From positions 67,201,898 through 67,265,897 of the forward strand of contig OX104123.1 in the NCBI GenBank assembly GCA_944474755.1: a DNA stretch of 64,000 bases, in the 5' to 3' direction. This DNA comes from Limnoperna fortunei. Taxonomy: Eukaryota; Mollusca; Bivalvia; Mytilida; Modiolidae. The notes below the pieces were generated by a model. The model ran no database searches, had not been told where the DNA came from, and saw only the letters and a program-made list of their open reading frames with translations. Below, in pieces: positions 1-10,707 of the stretch. Numbering within the stretch: position 1 is the stretch's first letter; each line of letters begins with the position of its first letter. Both the position numbers and the translations under genes were made by a program.

Positions 1-1850
1 GACCTAACCAAAAATTAAAGGACTGTGTACCAAAACAGGCGTACAAATAATACAAAGACGGGTAACACATTATACTTCAGGCGACGTGCTATTATTAAAA
101 TAAAATAAATAAACTGGCAAATAAAGGGCGTCAAGCATTGTTATAAAATAAACTACTTTTAAGGCTGAGTTTTTATTATCTTCTGATCAAGACTCAATCC
201 TAATACTCAAATAATAACATATATTAGAAGATTATAATTTAGAAGACCAGACAAGCTCTATTTCCGAAATCCAAATTTCGATGCAGTTTAATAACTCCCA
301 ACAGACAAAAAAACTGACAGATTAGGCTTTAAGCCCGGCAAGAAGAAAATGTATCTAATTTAACTAAAAATGCCGCATCATTACAAAGAAATAACATAAA
401 AATATTTTTAAAAACTAAAACGACAAATGTGAAAAATGTGAAAAATGCTCCCGTAGTGTTATCCCTTGCTGCCCAATGTCCATGTTTTAATACAATACAT
501 ACAATATATGATGCACAATGCCACTTTGACAATAATTCTATGAAAGTTTAATTAAATTCCAAGCGCAATATTGTGGAAAGAGTTGTGTATAAATGCCGGG
601 TATGGACGTACGAACGGAAACCACATAACTTTATCCCATGCAGTCGGTGCACGTTGTTTTTCATCTAATCTGTATTCATAAATAACCAGTTAATGAGCCG
701 AGTTCCCTTAAAACCAGACAAGATACACAATATTGATGGTGATATGTCACTGAATACGTCTAAATTCGACTACTATTAACATTTAATGTACATAAGTGAG
801 ATTGAGATTAAAAACACCACCTATACAATTAAGCTGCGGTCTCTTACCCACAAATTCTTCTCGAAGTAGATAAAAATAGAAAACTGTACTTAATAGTCTT
901 TGAGATAACGTTTGTCAGCATTGATAAATATGTTACACCTCTATTATTTTCGAGGACAAATTTGGAAGTTATTTTACATTTTTTTCTTTGTTTAAAAATT
1001 GATCGATTTTCTTTGTTCTGTGTACAATTAATCGACGACCAGATAATAGTAGTAATAATAATTTTGTAGTACATATTGCATAAAGTCAAGGAAACGTATA
1101 CAACACACAAATAACCCCAAAAAACATAACAGATAGTGAGTATCCCGAACCCAATAAAAACCATGGCAGTGAATTGCTTAGCCGCTCGCCACTTTTTTCA
1201 TTGACGAAAGATGATTATTAAATCAATTTCGTCACTTTAATTCAAACAAGTATAAAAATTGTGTCGCTACAAATTCATTCTACAAAGTGTAAATCAACAT
1301 ATTTATGACCCCAAGCTAATTAACAGGAAATTTAATGATTTCACCTTGATCCTCGATAGCAGCATGTGTCAATGTTTTTATAGGTTATCCAATTTAAGTG
1401 GCGCTCATGGTAAATGACAAAACACCAACAAAAGTGTCGTATAGATTTACTGATGCACACAGATTTCCACCTTTTGATTAAATATGTAATGCAAATACAA
1501 ATTGAATGATTTTGCGTATTTTAACTAATTTTTCCTACGTTTTATGTGTTTCAAATTGATTACGCGCCATTCGTTAACCTACCTCCTAGATACGTCTAAG
1601 TAACGATGATGACCACTTAGAAAAAAAAGAGTTCTTAACGGTCCTTAATGGAAAATGTAACTGAATGATTAACAAACGCATTTAAAGTAGTCTTAAAATT
1701 AAAGTTTTTCAAAATTTATAATCATATTTTATTTAAAAATTGTTTTTTTTTTATAACTATAAAGGCTACATATGAAAATAATATACTTGTTTATACACTG
1801 CCCAATTATGTCACCTGTACACTGGATGCTTCTAAGCACTTGCTTATACA
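1..1850. other. AT-rich stretch without recognisable gene
   Basis: Short open frames occur on both strands but none shows a recognisable domain, codon pattern or splice context. I see no SINE head or tail, no inverted repeat and no tandem repeat of note. It is best read as intergenic or intronic DNA. Confidence 0.6.
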
Positions 1851-1977
1851 GTCTGACCGCAAAGCTGACTAAAGCTTTCAAAATCCTGCAAAATACCCTG
1901 CCACTCAGGTGCTACGGACGAGTAAGCAGAAGCAGTGTCCGCTTCTAACCTGTGGAGTTACTCATTGTCATATCTAG

Positions 1978-3055
1978 GCATAGGACCATCTTTGACTCAT
2001 CGAAAATGTCCGATAGTCAACAGATGGATTTCCAATAACGATCAATAATGTCAAGAAGCTGACCATAGAACTTGTGAAGTGATAACATCAACCTAGGCGC
2101 AACAAACCCCTGCTTGAGTAGTTTAGTAGTCAAAAGTGACTAGGTCGTAAAAATCGGAATAATGATCGCAGGATCTAGCATAACATATAAGTTGTGAAAT
2201 GTACACACCATAGGTCGGAGCTGCTGGAATGTTGTTATCGAAAAACTGGCAGCTGAAAATTGGAATGTTGAAGTCATCATGTTTTATCGTAGAGTTTGAT
2301 TTGCTGCTTTCAGGTGTCAATTTCAAGAAGTAGGTCTAAACGGCCAACCTAAGTGTATAGCTGGTATCCTTAATTTCAAGCTCGCTAGGGTAAATCGAAC
2401 GCAGTCACCGATTTTAGCATTGTTCATTGGCAAAACACCATCAATATATCGGGTTGTGAAATTAAAGGTCTGGACCAGTGTTTTTTCCCTCTTCCTAAGC
2501 AGGTCTTCTAGGAAATAAGAGCCCCATAAGAGTAGGTGTATGAACCAATTGACCAACAGTCATTGTAAAATGTGTCATCTAAACATGATCACAAAATCTT
2601 ACATTTGATAGATTTGGTCTTCATTATATTTATTTTTTTTATTTTTATTTATTGATGAGGAAGTAAGTTCTTTCATGGCTAATTATCAGGAACTTATCTC
2701 GTCTCATTCCGTTTTTCTTGAAAAACGAGCTTTAAATAAGACCTTTTAGTCTGGTTTTAAGTTGCATATGGGGTATGGCCATGTAGAGTGTCAAAAAATC
2801 AAAGGCCTTAATGTTGTTACATTGGGGAAGAGATCCGGACCTTAACATGTCTATAAAGTCTTTTCAATTTTTTAGGATCCACATTTTATTTCTCATGGAG
2901 TAGCAATGTCACTGTATTGTTGAAGCCCCTTTCTGTTAATTTTAGAACAGTGGTCAGGAGTTTTGATATGTCTGAATTTTTGTGAAGTTTTGGTATCCAA
3001 TAAAGGGAAGAGACATCACAACCTCGACTTTGATATGAAGACCAAAGGATGCCAA
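1978..3055 (-). pseudogene. Penelope-like-type reverse transcriptase, decayed
   Basis: Read on the minus strand from about 3050 downward, successive frames give the ordered landmarks of a reverse transcriptase group common in aquatic invertebrate genomes: LYWIPKLHKNSDISKLLT (about 3015-2960), MWILKN then IKAFDFLTLYMAIPHMQL (about 2890-2760), KKNGMRRDKFLIISHERTYF (about 2720-2660), FNFTTRYIDGVLPMNN (about 2485-2430), SELEIKDT, HDDFNIPIF, NNIPAAPTYGVYISQLICYA (about 2245-2185) and DIIDRYWKSIC (about 2045-2013). The LYxxIPH and YIDD-type motifs suggest a Penelope-like or related RT; the clade is inference. The catalytic YIDD reads YIDG. The segment that should hold the IPMGT motif, between about 2640 and 2560, is missing and replaced by AT-rich sequence. 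Several in-frame stops and frameshifts make this inactive. No GIY-YIG endonuclease was seen. Confidence 0.7.
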
Positions 3056-3176
3056 CACTGGTTTGTGATTTTCAAGAATATCCTCTTTTGAAAGCGTATT
3101 ACTTTACAAATATTTTATTGTTGAAAACAATTGGATCACACACAAGTTTCACAACTTAGTACTGTTTTTTGCCAGA

Positions 3177-3179
<3 letters not shown>

Positions 3180-3214
<35 letters not shown>
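3180..3214. repeat. (TA)n microsatellite
   Basis: About 17 uninterrupted TA dinucleotides. The surrounding 100 bases are also AT-rich, with short ATTAATATTATTAATAT-like symmetric stretches around 3285-3315. Confidence 0.95.
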
Positions 3215-3219
<5 letters not shown>

Positions 3220-3670
3220 ATCGACATCATACATTATAGAATTACAACAATATATTTGTATATGAAGACGCGAATTTTGAAAAGATAATATATTATTAAT
3301 ATTATTAATATATTATTACAAATAGAATAATAAAACAAGACAAATACAAAAGAGATGATTCAATGGATTTCGTTTGCACGACAAAGAACGAGTCCAACAG
3401 ACCCTTGTATCTGATGATTGACGCCGTAAAGTACTGACATGCATATTGCGCTTATATTTCTGTGTTGATTATCAATATAACAGAAGGATAATTATATATA
3501 TTTTTTCTGACCTATACTGTAAGTTTATTTACTTTATTATTTAGTAGTTATTATTTATTTGAAATCCATTGAGTCGTGACTCTAAGAAAAAAGGACATCA
3601 TTAATGATCATTCGAAGAGTTGTACAACCAAACACTATTTCTTTTAAATAGATACGACTAATTTTAGACA

Positions 3671-4322
3671 TTACGGTTGTTGTCGAAAAGTGAACCGTTC
3701 AGTATCTTTGATAAATTTCTGAACCGATAAAAATATTGCACAGTTTTTATTAATAGTTACAGCTTCACTTCCGTATAATAACAATTTAACATAAATCGTT
3801 GCAACTTCCATAGTTATTCCTTTTATTTCATTATACATACGAGTTCTCTGAGTATGAAATCTATGACAATGTAGTAAATTGTGTTCAGCGTTCTCATTAT
3901 AGAAACCACACATACATTCTGCATTTGGTACTAAATTTGCTTTATTTAAGTCAGCATTAAGTGCACTGCTTGTAGTGCATTATACAATCTATCACCGTAA
4001 GCAAAATACATTGTAGGTTTTTGTGAAATATACATGTTGTAATTTTGATTTAAAGGAGGAAAACGTACGACGTTCTCTGATGTTTAAATCCAATGGGTTC
4101 CATAATTTAATCGACGATGGAAAAAAAATGACTTGATAAATTGATACATTGTAAGCGATTAAATGGTATACTAATATTCAATTTACTTCGCAGATTGTAA
4201 TTACTTGTTTCAAATGTAGCAGGTGGGACTAAATCATATAGATAATCATGAGCCTGGTTATGAACAATTTATTAAAAAATAAATATTTTTTAATTCCCTT
4301 CTTACACTTAATTTTTCCATCA
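3671..4322 (-). pseudogene. Non-LTR retrotransposon ORF2 C-terminus (5'-truncated)
   Basis: Minus-strand frames give the C-terminal end of a LINE polyprotein: MEKLSVRRELKN (about 4320-4285), VPPATFETSNYNLRSKLNIS and IPFNRLQCIN (about 4232-4140), FFPSSIKLWNPLDLNIRERR with TFSSFKSKLQ (about 4128-4035), then LNADLNKANLVPNAECMCGF and NENAEHNLLHCHRF with a Cys/His knuckle (CxC...H...C, about 3960-3850). Continuity is broken by at least two frameshifts. The upstream RT domain is absent in this orientation; instead an inverted RT fragment begins immediately at about 4330 on the plus strand. Confidence 0.75.
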
Positions 4323-4329
4323 TTCTGTT

Positions 4330-4425
4330 TGTCCTGATTGGCTTACAGAAGCTAAAGTAACCCCTATATATAAGAACAATAATACTTTGAAAACGTTAAA
4401 GTATAGACTGGCCAGTATTTTTTGA
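4330..4425 (+). pseudogene. Inverted RT-domain fragment of a LINE
   Basis: The plus strand reads CPDWLTEAKVTPIYKNNNTL then KTLKYRLASIF and a stop. This is the RT finger segment of non-LTR elements, usually PxxWKxAxVxPIYKxGD..NYRPIS. It abuts, head-on, the C-terminal fragment of a LINE on the opposite strand at about 4322-4330. The family motif supports RT; its origin from the same element as the neighbour is inference. Confidence 0.6.
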
Positions 4426-4429
4426 TTCA

Positions 4430-5635
4430 TAAATTGTAGTAGGTGGGCGGGTGCTACTTAAATACGCATGCATACCCTTACCGTAATAAATGTAAACTTG
4501 CAGCAAAAAGGTGTATGCCTGAGATCGTATTAATGCAATATATTTTGGAGGTTTATTGGTGTAATATGATGTAAAACCAATTTTAGAATGAATTCTATGT
4601 ATTTGTTTCTATTTCACAATAACAGTTTTGAGGAATTAGTCAATTCAGTGTAAAGGTGAATTGCCAAAACATGGGATAACTTGCACAGGCTTGACGATTA
4701 TGGCTACTTGAATTATGCAATCTAATTTAAAAAAAAATATCAGTTTCATACACTTTCATGTAAATCAGTTAACTTGGTTTTAGCATTAGGGTAAGTTAAA
4801 TTTCATATATTCTGTAGATTTCTTGTCACAAAAGTACGTAAATTTGTATATTATTGATGCACTCGCGCATTGCCGTACGTACATTTTCTATCGAATTTCT
4901 TGCATAGATGCGAATTCGTAACTCTTGAAAACCATCAGTTGGAAGACTTGCTTACTACTTTGTTCCAACAAAAGTAAATTATTATACAATAAATGAATAA
5001 TTAATAAATAAATCGTCAAAATGTTGGACTTCATACAAATATTTCTAATATGATATTTTGTTCAGTGTATAAAAGCAGGTATATATGCACGTCCATAGGG
5101 ATGTGACATAACATAAGGTGTTCGCTGAAAAACGCTAAATAAAAATAATTTTTGGGGTTCAAAATAATTAGTCTTTAGCGTTATTTTTTGGTGAAATATA
5201 TATCATAAATAGTGGCAGGCGTACATTTATAACGGCATGCATATTTCAGTAGGACTGGATGCAAGGGGTGGTTTGTAATTGTTCGTTTTGTTTATTAGAT
5301 ATAGTTTGGCCCCTTGCCAAATACTTTATTTTCTGTAGACATGCCTTTTACATGTGATTTTCACGTATGTAATGTGTGCTTGCTCTTAAATGGGTAAATG
5401 TAAGTTATGTTATATATGTACATGTATGTCCACCTAGAATTTTCTTCCACAATCTCGAATTTTTGTAGGTGATCTCCATTTATTCACCATGTAAACAATG
5501 AACCCAAAGCTACATTACTGTTTTAAATATCTTACCTGTATTGGTCTAAATACATGACTTCGCAATAATAAGATATAGTGTGTTTCAATAAAACTACCAT
5601 CAGTTAAAGCGACAAATTTTCGTAGCAGAGAAATT
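4430..5635. other. Stretch without recognisable gene
   Basis: AT-rich DNA with short A/T runs. I see no coding segment, SINE head or splice-linked frame here, although further exons of the minus-strand gene at 6151-7110 would be expected on this side. Confidence 0.5.
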
Positions 5636-5637
5636 TG

Positions 5638-5813
5638 TATGTACGACCGACTCCATCTTAATTGAACAGAATTGTCAGTTTTCCCACCGCAGGTCGGGGG
5701 TCTTCTCCGGGTACTCCAGCTTCCTCCCCCCAATAAAAACTTGACGCTATGATATAGCTGAAAAATGGCTAAAAGTGGCGTTAAACCACGTTCAAACAAA
5801 CAAACAAACAAAC
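5638..5813 (+). mobile_element. SINE, 5'-truncated, CAAACAAAC tail
   Basis: Starts in the segment matching TACTCGACTCCAATCTTAAT of the full copy at 19981 and runs through the conserved 3' body (CCGCAGGTC..., CCCCAATAAAAACTTGACGC, GATATAGCTGAAAAATGGCT, GGCGTTAAAC) into a tail of four or five CAAA units. The tRNA-like head is missing. Non-autonomous; the matching LINE partner is not identified. Confidence 0.85.
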
Positions 5814-6150
5814 GACTAATTAGTGATAAATTAGCCGATGATTTACTTGCATAAATCATTACCAAATGTAGATAGTAAAATCTATTTCAAGCCAAAGTAT
5901 GGAATGTGAGATCTGTGGCTTTTCAAGAACATAAAAAAATAAGAAGTAAAAATAGAAGATAAATAACTAATAATTATAATTTTGGAAAGGATGTTCTTCG
6001 AGCGATCTGCTCGATTTTTCCGAAAAAAGTGGTTTTTTTAGAAAAATTAGAAATTACGTTGCCCATAAAAAAGGCCACCAAAACAAGTTTTGCATATAGA
6101 TAGTTTCTTGTAAGTGTTTTAAATCATAGATTTTCAAATAGTGCAGTTAC

Positions 6151-6312
6151 CCAAAACTGTCAATAGCAGAGACGCATAGTATATGACTTCCAAGTTGGCT
6201 TTCAGTTGGTGTCCACACGACTGTAACAAACCATTCTCTCCCAGAATTCCCATGTGCCAGCAAAGCAGATTTTCTCATACCCACAGGCGATACTGTGATG
6301 ATTTCAGTTATT
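6151..6312 (-). CDS. Exon of a conserved extracellular-type protein
   Basis: This 162-bp exon follows an AG acceptor (AATTCAG at 6313-6319) and ends at a GG/GTAACT donor at 6151/6150. Both ends are phase 2. It encodes 53 complete codons without a stop, including ITEIITVSPVGM, REWFVTVVWTPTESQLG and ILCVSAIDSF. Joined to the exon at 6814-7110, the split codon becomes Arg and the frame continues perfectly. From memory of bivalve and other invertebrate predicted proteins, the pattern 'ITEI...SPxGM...W.V.VxWTPTxxQxGxxxxCxxAID' follows a 'GWYxVALQIEDF' module in secreted or surface proteins of undefined function. I do not know a formal domain name. Downstream exons on lower coordinates were not found. 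Whether the gene is expressed is unknown. Confidence 0.65.
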
Positions 6313-6539
6313 CTGAATTCAATAAATGTTAATCTTTAAAGTTTCATCCATTTTAAATCTATCAAAAGTGTTTAATATTTTAGATTTTGAAGTAAAAACA
6401 ATTGGGAAATTTCTGTAAATGTTTCAGCAGCATTAATATAATTATTAATAGTGTAATGTGTAAATGCTTACTGTAATGGGATGGACATATCCCTACATAC
6501 AAATTGATGTGTATGTTCATTACTCTAAAGTAAGACCGT

Positions 6540-6730
6540 ACTTTGACAGTCAAGCTCCACACCCATAGAGCTGCCCAGCGCGTCCCTTGGTGGCGGATAG
6601 TGCATGCAAACATTTTAGGGGTTTTCATATATTAATACGTAAAGCCTGACCGTAGACCATATGGGATAACGTGTTTGATTGTGTAACGCGACTTGCTCGA
6701 TAAAAATCTCTTGTATATGGCGTTAAGAGT
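6540..6730 (+). mobile_element. Diverged SINE-B copy inside an intron
   Basis: Shares an ordered series of words with the copy at 20500-20884: ACCCATAGAGC, CCAGCGCGTCCC, ACGTAAAGCCTGACCG, GGACCAT/AGACCAT, GGTAACGTGTTTG and TGCACGATAAA-like. It lies within the 501-bp intron between the two conserved exons (6313-6813). Its 3' part is missing or unrecognisable. Confidence 0.6.
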
Positions 6731-6813
6731 TCAACTGTTGTACTAAAAGTGTCTGACACTACCCATATTCCTAAATTTGAGAATGTAATTTGTGGTTTCT
6801 GTATTTCATATAC

Positions 6814-7110
6814 CTTGTACTATTTGAATCTGTCCTTGCTATAATTGTTTCGTTCAGAGTGGCATTTACGTTGATATAGAACAATTGACCCGCAATACAT
6901 ACTGTAGAAACTATATCAGGTTGGCTTGAACAAGAACCGCTTGAAGTAAACACCACTACCATAAATTGCAAGGATATGCTCCTTAGTGCTATCGTCGGTG
7001 TACTGATGGCAAAGTCTTCTATCTGCAGGGCAATTACATACCATCTACCTGTACTACCAGTTGCATTATAATGCAAGACGCATGCAACCTCAAAATCAAC
7101 ACTATCGTAC
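6814..7110 (-). CDS. Exon with conserved 'WYxxALQIEDF' domain
   Basis: A 297-bp exon bounded by an AG acceptor (CAATTTAG, rc of 7111-7118) and an AAG/GTATAT donor (6814/6813). Both ends are phase 2, so the exon is symmetric. The intact frame reads YDSVDFEVACVLHYNATG, GRWYVIALQIEDFA, SLQFMVVVFTSSGSCSSQPD and NATLNETIIARTDSN. Two or three N-glycosylation sequons and paired cysteines fit a secreted or extracellular location. The module is one I recognise from repeated-domain surface proteins of bivalves, lancelets and fish ('ATGWYAVALQIEDF...SVPLQFLV.V'); its function is unknown to me. The frame passes directly into the exon at 6151-6312. The preceding exon, expected to contain a CRWA-like motif, was not confirmed. 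Best host-gene candidate in the window, but it could be a retained fragment. Confidence 0.7.
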
Positions 7111-7223
7111 CTAAATTGTTTTTACAATGTTTTTTTTCGGTAGTAGGGCATTAAAACAAATGACCAGTTTATTTTAAGGCCGATACATGGTGTGTTCCAA
7201 CAATCGATATTAAAATAATTTAA

Positions 7224-7411
7224 CAACATAAGGTCTGACCATGTTCTAATTCGCATAGAGCCCAATTGCAATAATCTATTTCGATTCTAATATGTCTAGC
7301 AATTGTTTTAAAATTTCGAAGCGGCTCTAAGAAGACGCTTTCAATGGTAAAACTGTTTTTTGAAGCAAGATATATCCCAAAACAGTATGTTAAAGCAAAT
7401 AAAATTGACAT
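7224..7411 (-). other. Duplicated coding-like segment, possible upstream exon
   Basis: A 62-codon open frame begins with ATG at 7411 and a hydrophobic stretch (MSILFALTYCFGIYLASK) resembling a signal peptide. It continues with FTIESVFLEPLRNFKTIARH and IRIEIDYCNWALCELEHG. A clearly homologous but interrupted copy is at 11391-11530 (IESVILEQL, stop, NFKTFVIHIRLEIDYYSV). It lies upstream of the exon at 7110 on the same strand, but no GT at the phase-2 position would splice it directly to that exon. It may be a first exon with a missing partner or an unrelated duplicated segment. Confidence 0.35.
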
Positions 7412-7502
7412 AAACTTATATTCTGGTCATTTTATTAAATATGCGTACCTTTAAAACAAAAATATTGAGAAATCTTAACGAAATTGCATTCTTACATAAT
7501 AT

Positions 7503-7640
7503 GTATAGAGGGATAACTCTGTTCAGTATATATCAAATTCATATACAATAAACAAAATGCATGTAAATTATTATGTAAAGGGGAATAACTCTAGTGAGAA
7601 TCATACATAAAAGTTCATATACAATAAACAAGAATGTATA
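7503..7640. repeat. Diverged two-copy tandem repeat (~72 bp)
   Basis: Two neighbouring copies share 'GGGATAACTCT', 'TTCATATACAATAAACAA' and 'ATGTA' words at equal spacing (about 7506-7570 and 7577-7640). Simple local duplication immediately upstream of the LINE at 7650. Confidence 0.6.
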
Positions 7641-7649
7641 TATATGTAT

Positions 7650-9657
7650 GTAACTCAAATTTAATTTTTAATTCGGGAATTATTCCTGAGATTTAGCTCG
7701 TCGGAACTATACTTCCCTTTTATAAAAACAAGGGCGAAAAGGCGGATCCAAAAAATTATAGACCTATAACGATTTTAAGTTGTATGGGCAAATTATTTAC
7801 TTCTATTTTGAATTCAAGGTTAAATGATTTTTTAGAAAACTTCTTCTTGCTGAATGAAAATCAATTTGGTTTTAGACAAGGGTATTCCACAATAGACAGT
7901 ATTTTTACACTTCATTTACTACAAGAACTCTTACAGAGAAAGAAGAAAAAACTATACTGTGCATTTATTGACTTTGCAAAAGCGTTTGACACTGTTTGGC
8001 GACCTGGTCTATGGTAAAAATTATTAAATTCATCTATAGATGGCAAGATGTATAATATTATTGTTAACATGTATAGTAAAATCAAATCCCGTGTCTTCAA
8101 TGGTAAAGATTACTCTGATTTTTTCCATGTAATATTGGTGTAAGGCAAGGAGAGAATCTGTCTCCTGCACTATTTTCTCTATATGTCAATGACCTTGAAA
8201 GTTTTATGATCAGTAATAATATATGTGGTCTATCGAGTATCTCAAACAAAATTAATTCAGAACTTAGTCTGTATGTAAACCTTTTTCTTATTTTGTACGC
8301 TGATGATACTGTACTTTTATCAGAATCCGAAGAAGATTTACAAAAACAACTTTATACACTTCATGAATATTGTACATTGTGGAAGCTTAAAGTTAATGTC
8401 GATAAAAGTAAAATAGTCGTATTTTCAAAGGGACGTCTGCGAAATGAAATGAGATTTTATTATGATGATAAAGAGATGGAAATAGTCAAAGATTATATAT
8501 ATTTTTATGGTTCACTTTTCCAGATCTGGTAGTTTTTTTAACTCCAAAAAATATAATGTCGAGAAAGCTACTCGAGCTATGTACGACGTCTTAAAAAAGG
8601 GGAGACTACATAATTTATCTCTGGAATGTGTGCTTGACTTATTCGATAAAATTATGCAACCTATTTTACTCTACGGCTGTGAGGTATGGGTGTTGGTAAT
8701 AACTCTATAATTGTAGAACGAGTACATCTGAAATTTTGTAAACTTTTATTGAATGCAAAGAAATCGACTCCCGATTTCATGATTTATGGTGAACTCAGCA
8801 GACATTCGCTTGACATCTGCATTAAACTTAGAATTATTAAGTTTTGGGGAAAATTGGTTACTGGTAAAGAGAGTAAGCTTCCTTTCGTTTTATACAAGTT
8901 AGCCTATTCGAACTACAACGACTTCTCCTGGCTTTCCTATATCAAATCTATACTAGATGACTGTGGTAAATCAAATCTGTGGCTTTCTCAAAACTTCCCA
9001 AGTATTTCATGGTTACATAGCGCAATTAAACAAACACTGTCAGATCATTTTAAAAAGCAGTGGCTTTCCAATTTACACGACAGCCCTAAAGCTACTAGTT
9101 ACAGAATGTACAAAGAAGATTTAGAGTTCGAAAATTATTTTAATATACTCAATGATAAAAACTATATTACCTTTTTTCGTTTAAGAACCACGAATCATAA
9201 ATTACCTGTAGAATCTGGTAGATGGCACAATATACCAAGACAAAATCGAAAATGTATTTTGTGTTAATCGCAGGATATAGGAGATGAATTTCATTATATC
9301 TTGGTATGCAAATCACTTTGTGAAGAGAGAAAACAGTTTGTTAAATTGAAATTCTATACGAGCCCAAACGTTATAAAATTTAAGGAATTGATGAATTGCC
9401 ATCATTTACCAGATATTATCAAACTTTGTAAATTTATTCGAACTATAAACAAAAAACTAGAATCTCCTGGGTAGATTGAAATTGAAATTGAAATTACTTA
9501 CTAATCTTTATTTATGTATTTTATCTGTATCTCTGTACCTTTATTTTCATTATATCATTCATTTTTTACATATATTTTGCATATGATATTATATGTCGTA
9601 CTTTTGTATTTATTTCTCTGTACCTGATTTTGGTTTTGGAGAATAAAGATATATATA
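7650..9657 (+). mobile_element. LINE (L1-like two-ORF family), 5'-truncated, inactive
   Basis: Plus-strand remains of ORF2. The RT starts within SNLIFNSGIIPEI, then ILPFYKNKGEKADPKNYRP, NENQFGFRQGYSTIDSIF, AFIDFAKAFDTVWR (about 7960-8000) and VRQGENLSP-like sequence (about 8140-8165). The catalytic YADDTV is at 8296-8313, followed by KVNVDKSKIVVFSK. Downstream are the thumb/C-terminal region (LLYGCEVWV, HLKFCKLLL, YGELSRHSLDICIK) and the Cys knuckle KCILC...GDEFHYILVC (9247-9313). Lesions include a TAG near 7689, TAA at 8015-8017, frameshifts near 8130, 8500-8520 and 8690, and a TAA at 9265-9267. The 3' end GAGAATAAAGATATATATAT matches the 3' end of the minus-strand copy ending at 13239, so both are one family. 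An earlier internal repeat of ATTGAAATTGAAATTGAAATT sits at about 9476. Confidence 0.85.
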
Positions 9658-9659
9658 TA

Positions 9660-10440
9660 TAAATAATTGTACATAAAGTGATAATAAAAATTTAGCAAAT
9701 TTAAATTTATGACAAAACCGTATCAATTAAAACATTAAATAACTCACCAATTCTCGAAGAAACTCTTTAACAACCTCTCTAGCAAACAAACACTACACAA
9801 ATTTGGAATTAATTTACAACACTGAGAAGCGATGTCGAATTGGGTGGAAAGGTGCCCTGAAAAGAGGTGAAAAGCTTTTCTGCGACGTTGAAAATTGAAT
9901 CTCGATTTTGATTGACTGATTATTGGCAGCTGGTGAAAGGAAGAATTTCGTCAAATTTGATAAAACAACCAATGTTTTGATAAATATAAATACATATTTA
10001 TATTTTTAATACCATACCTTATCATACTGTTATGTCTTTTTATTGATATCTTTCTTCCAAAGTTTAGCATCATCTATAAGTATCTATAGATGCGCAACTG
10101 ATCGTCGGCGCCATTATGCATATTAATTAGTTAGAAAAGAGTTATGTCCCCTTAATACATCCCGGGAAAAATATTGCCTTAACATACCCGCGTAGGAACG
10201 GACATAAAAGTCCTTAACAACCAGATATTGTCCGACTCGGGACTACTTGCTTTACTCAAACTTTTAATGAATGAGTGTCATTTTGTCCTTAGCAACAGAC
10301 AAACTGTCCATTGCATGCATACATTTTCTGACTTCAGACCACTCTCGTCCTAAAATAGCTAAATACTACCAGAGGTAAAGCAACCGTGCAATCTTAAAAT
10401 GGAACAAAATAACTAGAGCTTTGATATAAATTATTATCCA
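9660..10440. other. Stretch without recognisable gene
   Basis: AT-rich, with one slightly GC-richer patch around 10090-10260. No coding, RNA or repeat signature could be supported. Confidence 0.5.
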
Positions 10441-10500
10441 AATTGATTGATTGTTGTTTTACCTCCAGCAAGCAATATTTCAGCTATATTCAATACATGA
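10441..10500 (-). mobile_element. SINE-B 3' tail fragment
   Basis: Reverse complement reads GAATATAGCTGAAATATTGC, a GGAGGTAAAACAAC stretch and a CAATCAAT tail. This matches the 3' end of the fuller copy ending at 20884. Confidence 0.65.
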
Positions 10501-10707
10501 ATAGTATTTAAATTTCATTGTTAGAACATCCAATCCCTAGAATTAAAACGTGATCTCATACAATAACAGAAGTGTATATTCAGATAAAAAAGGTAATTAA
10601 AGTAATAAAATGTATGAAGCATAACAAATTCCCAGACACATTACATTCATTTTACAATGTAAATTAATTTCTTTAAAAACTTTAAAATTGTGTCGCCTGT
10701 GACAGTT

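Noticed and set aside
5515..5865. 116-codon minus-strand open frame
   Set aside because: Runs through a SINE in antisense; no protein motif.
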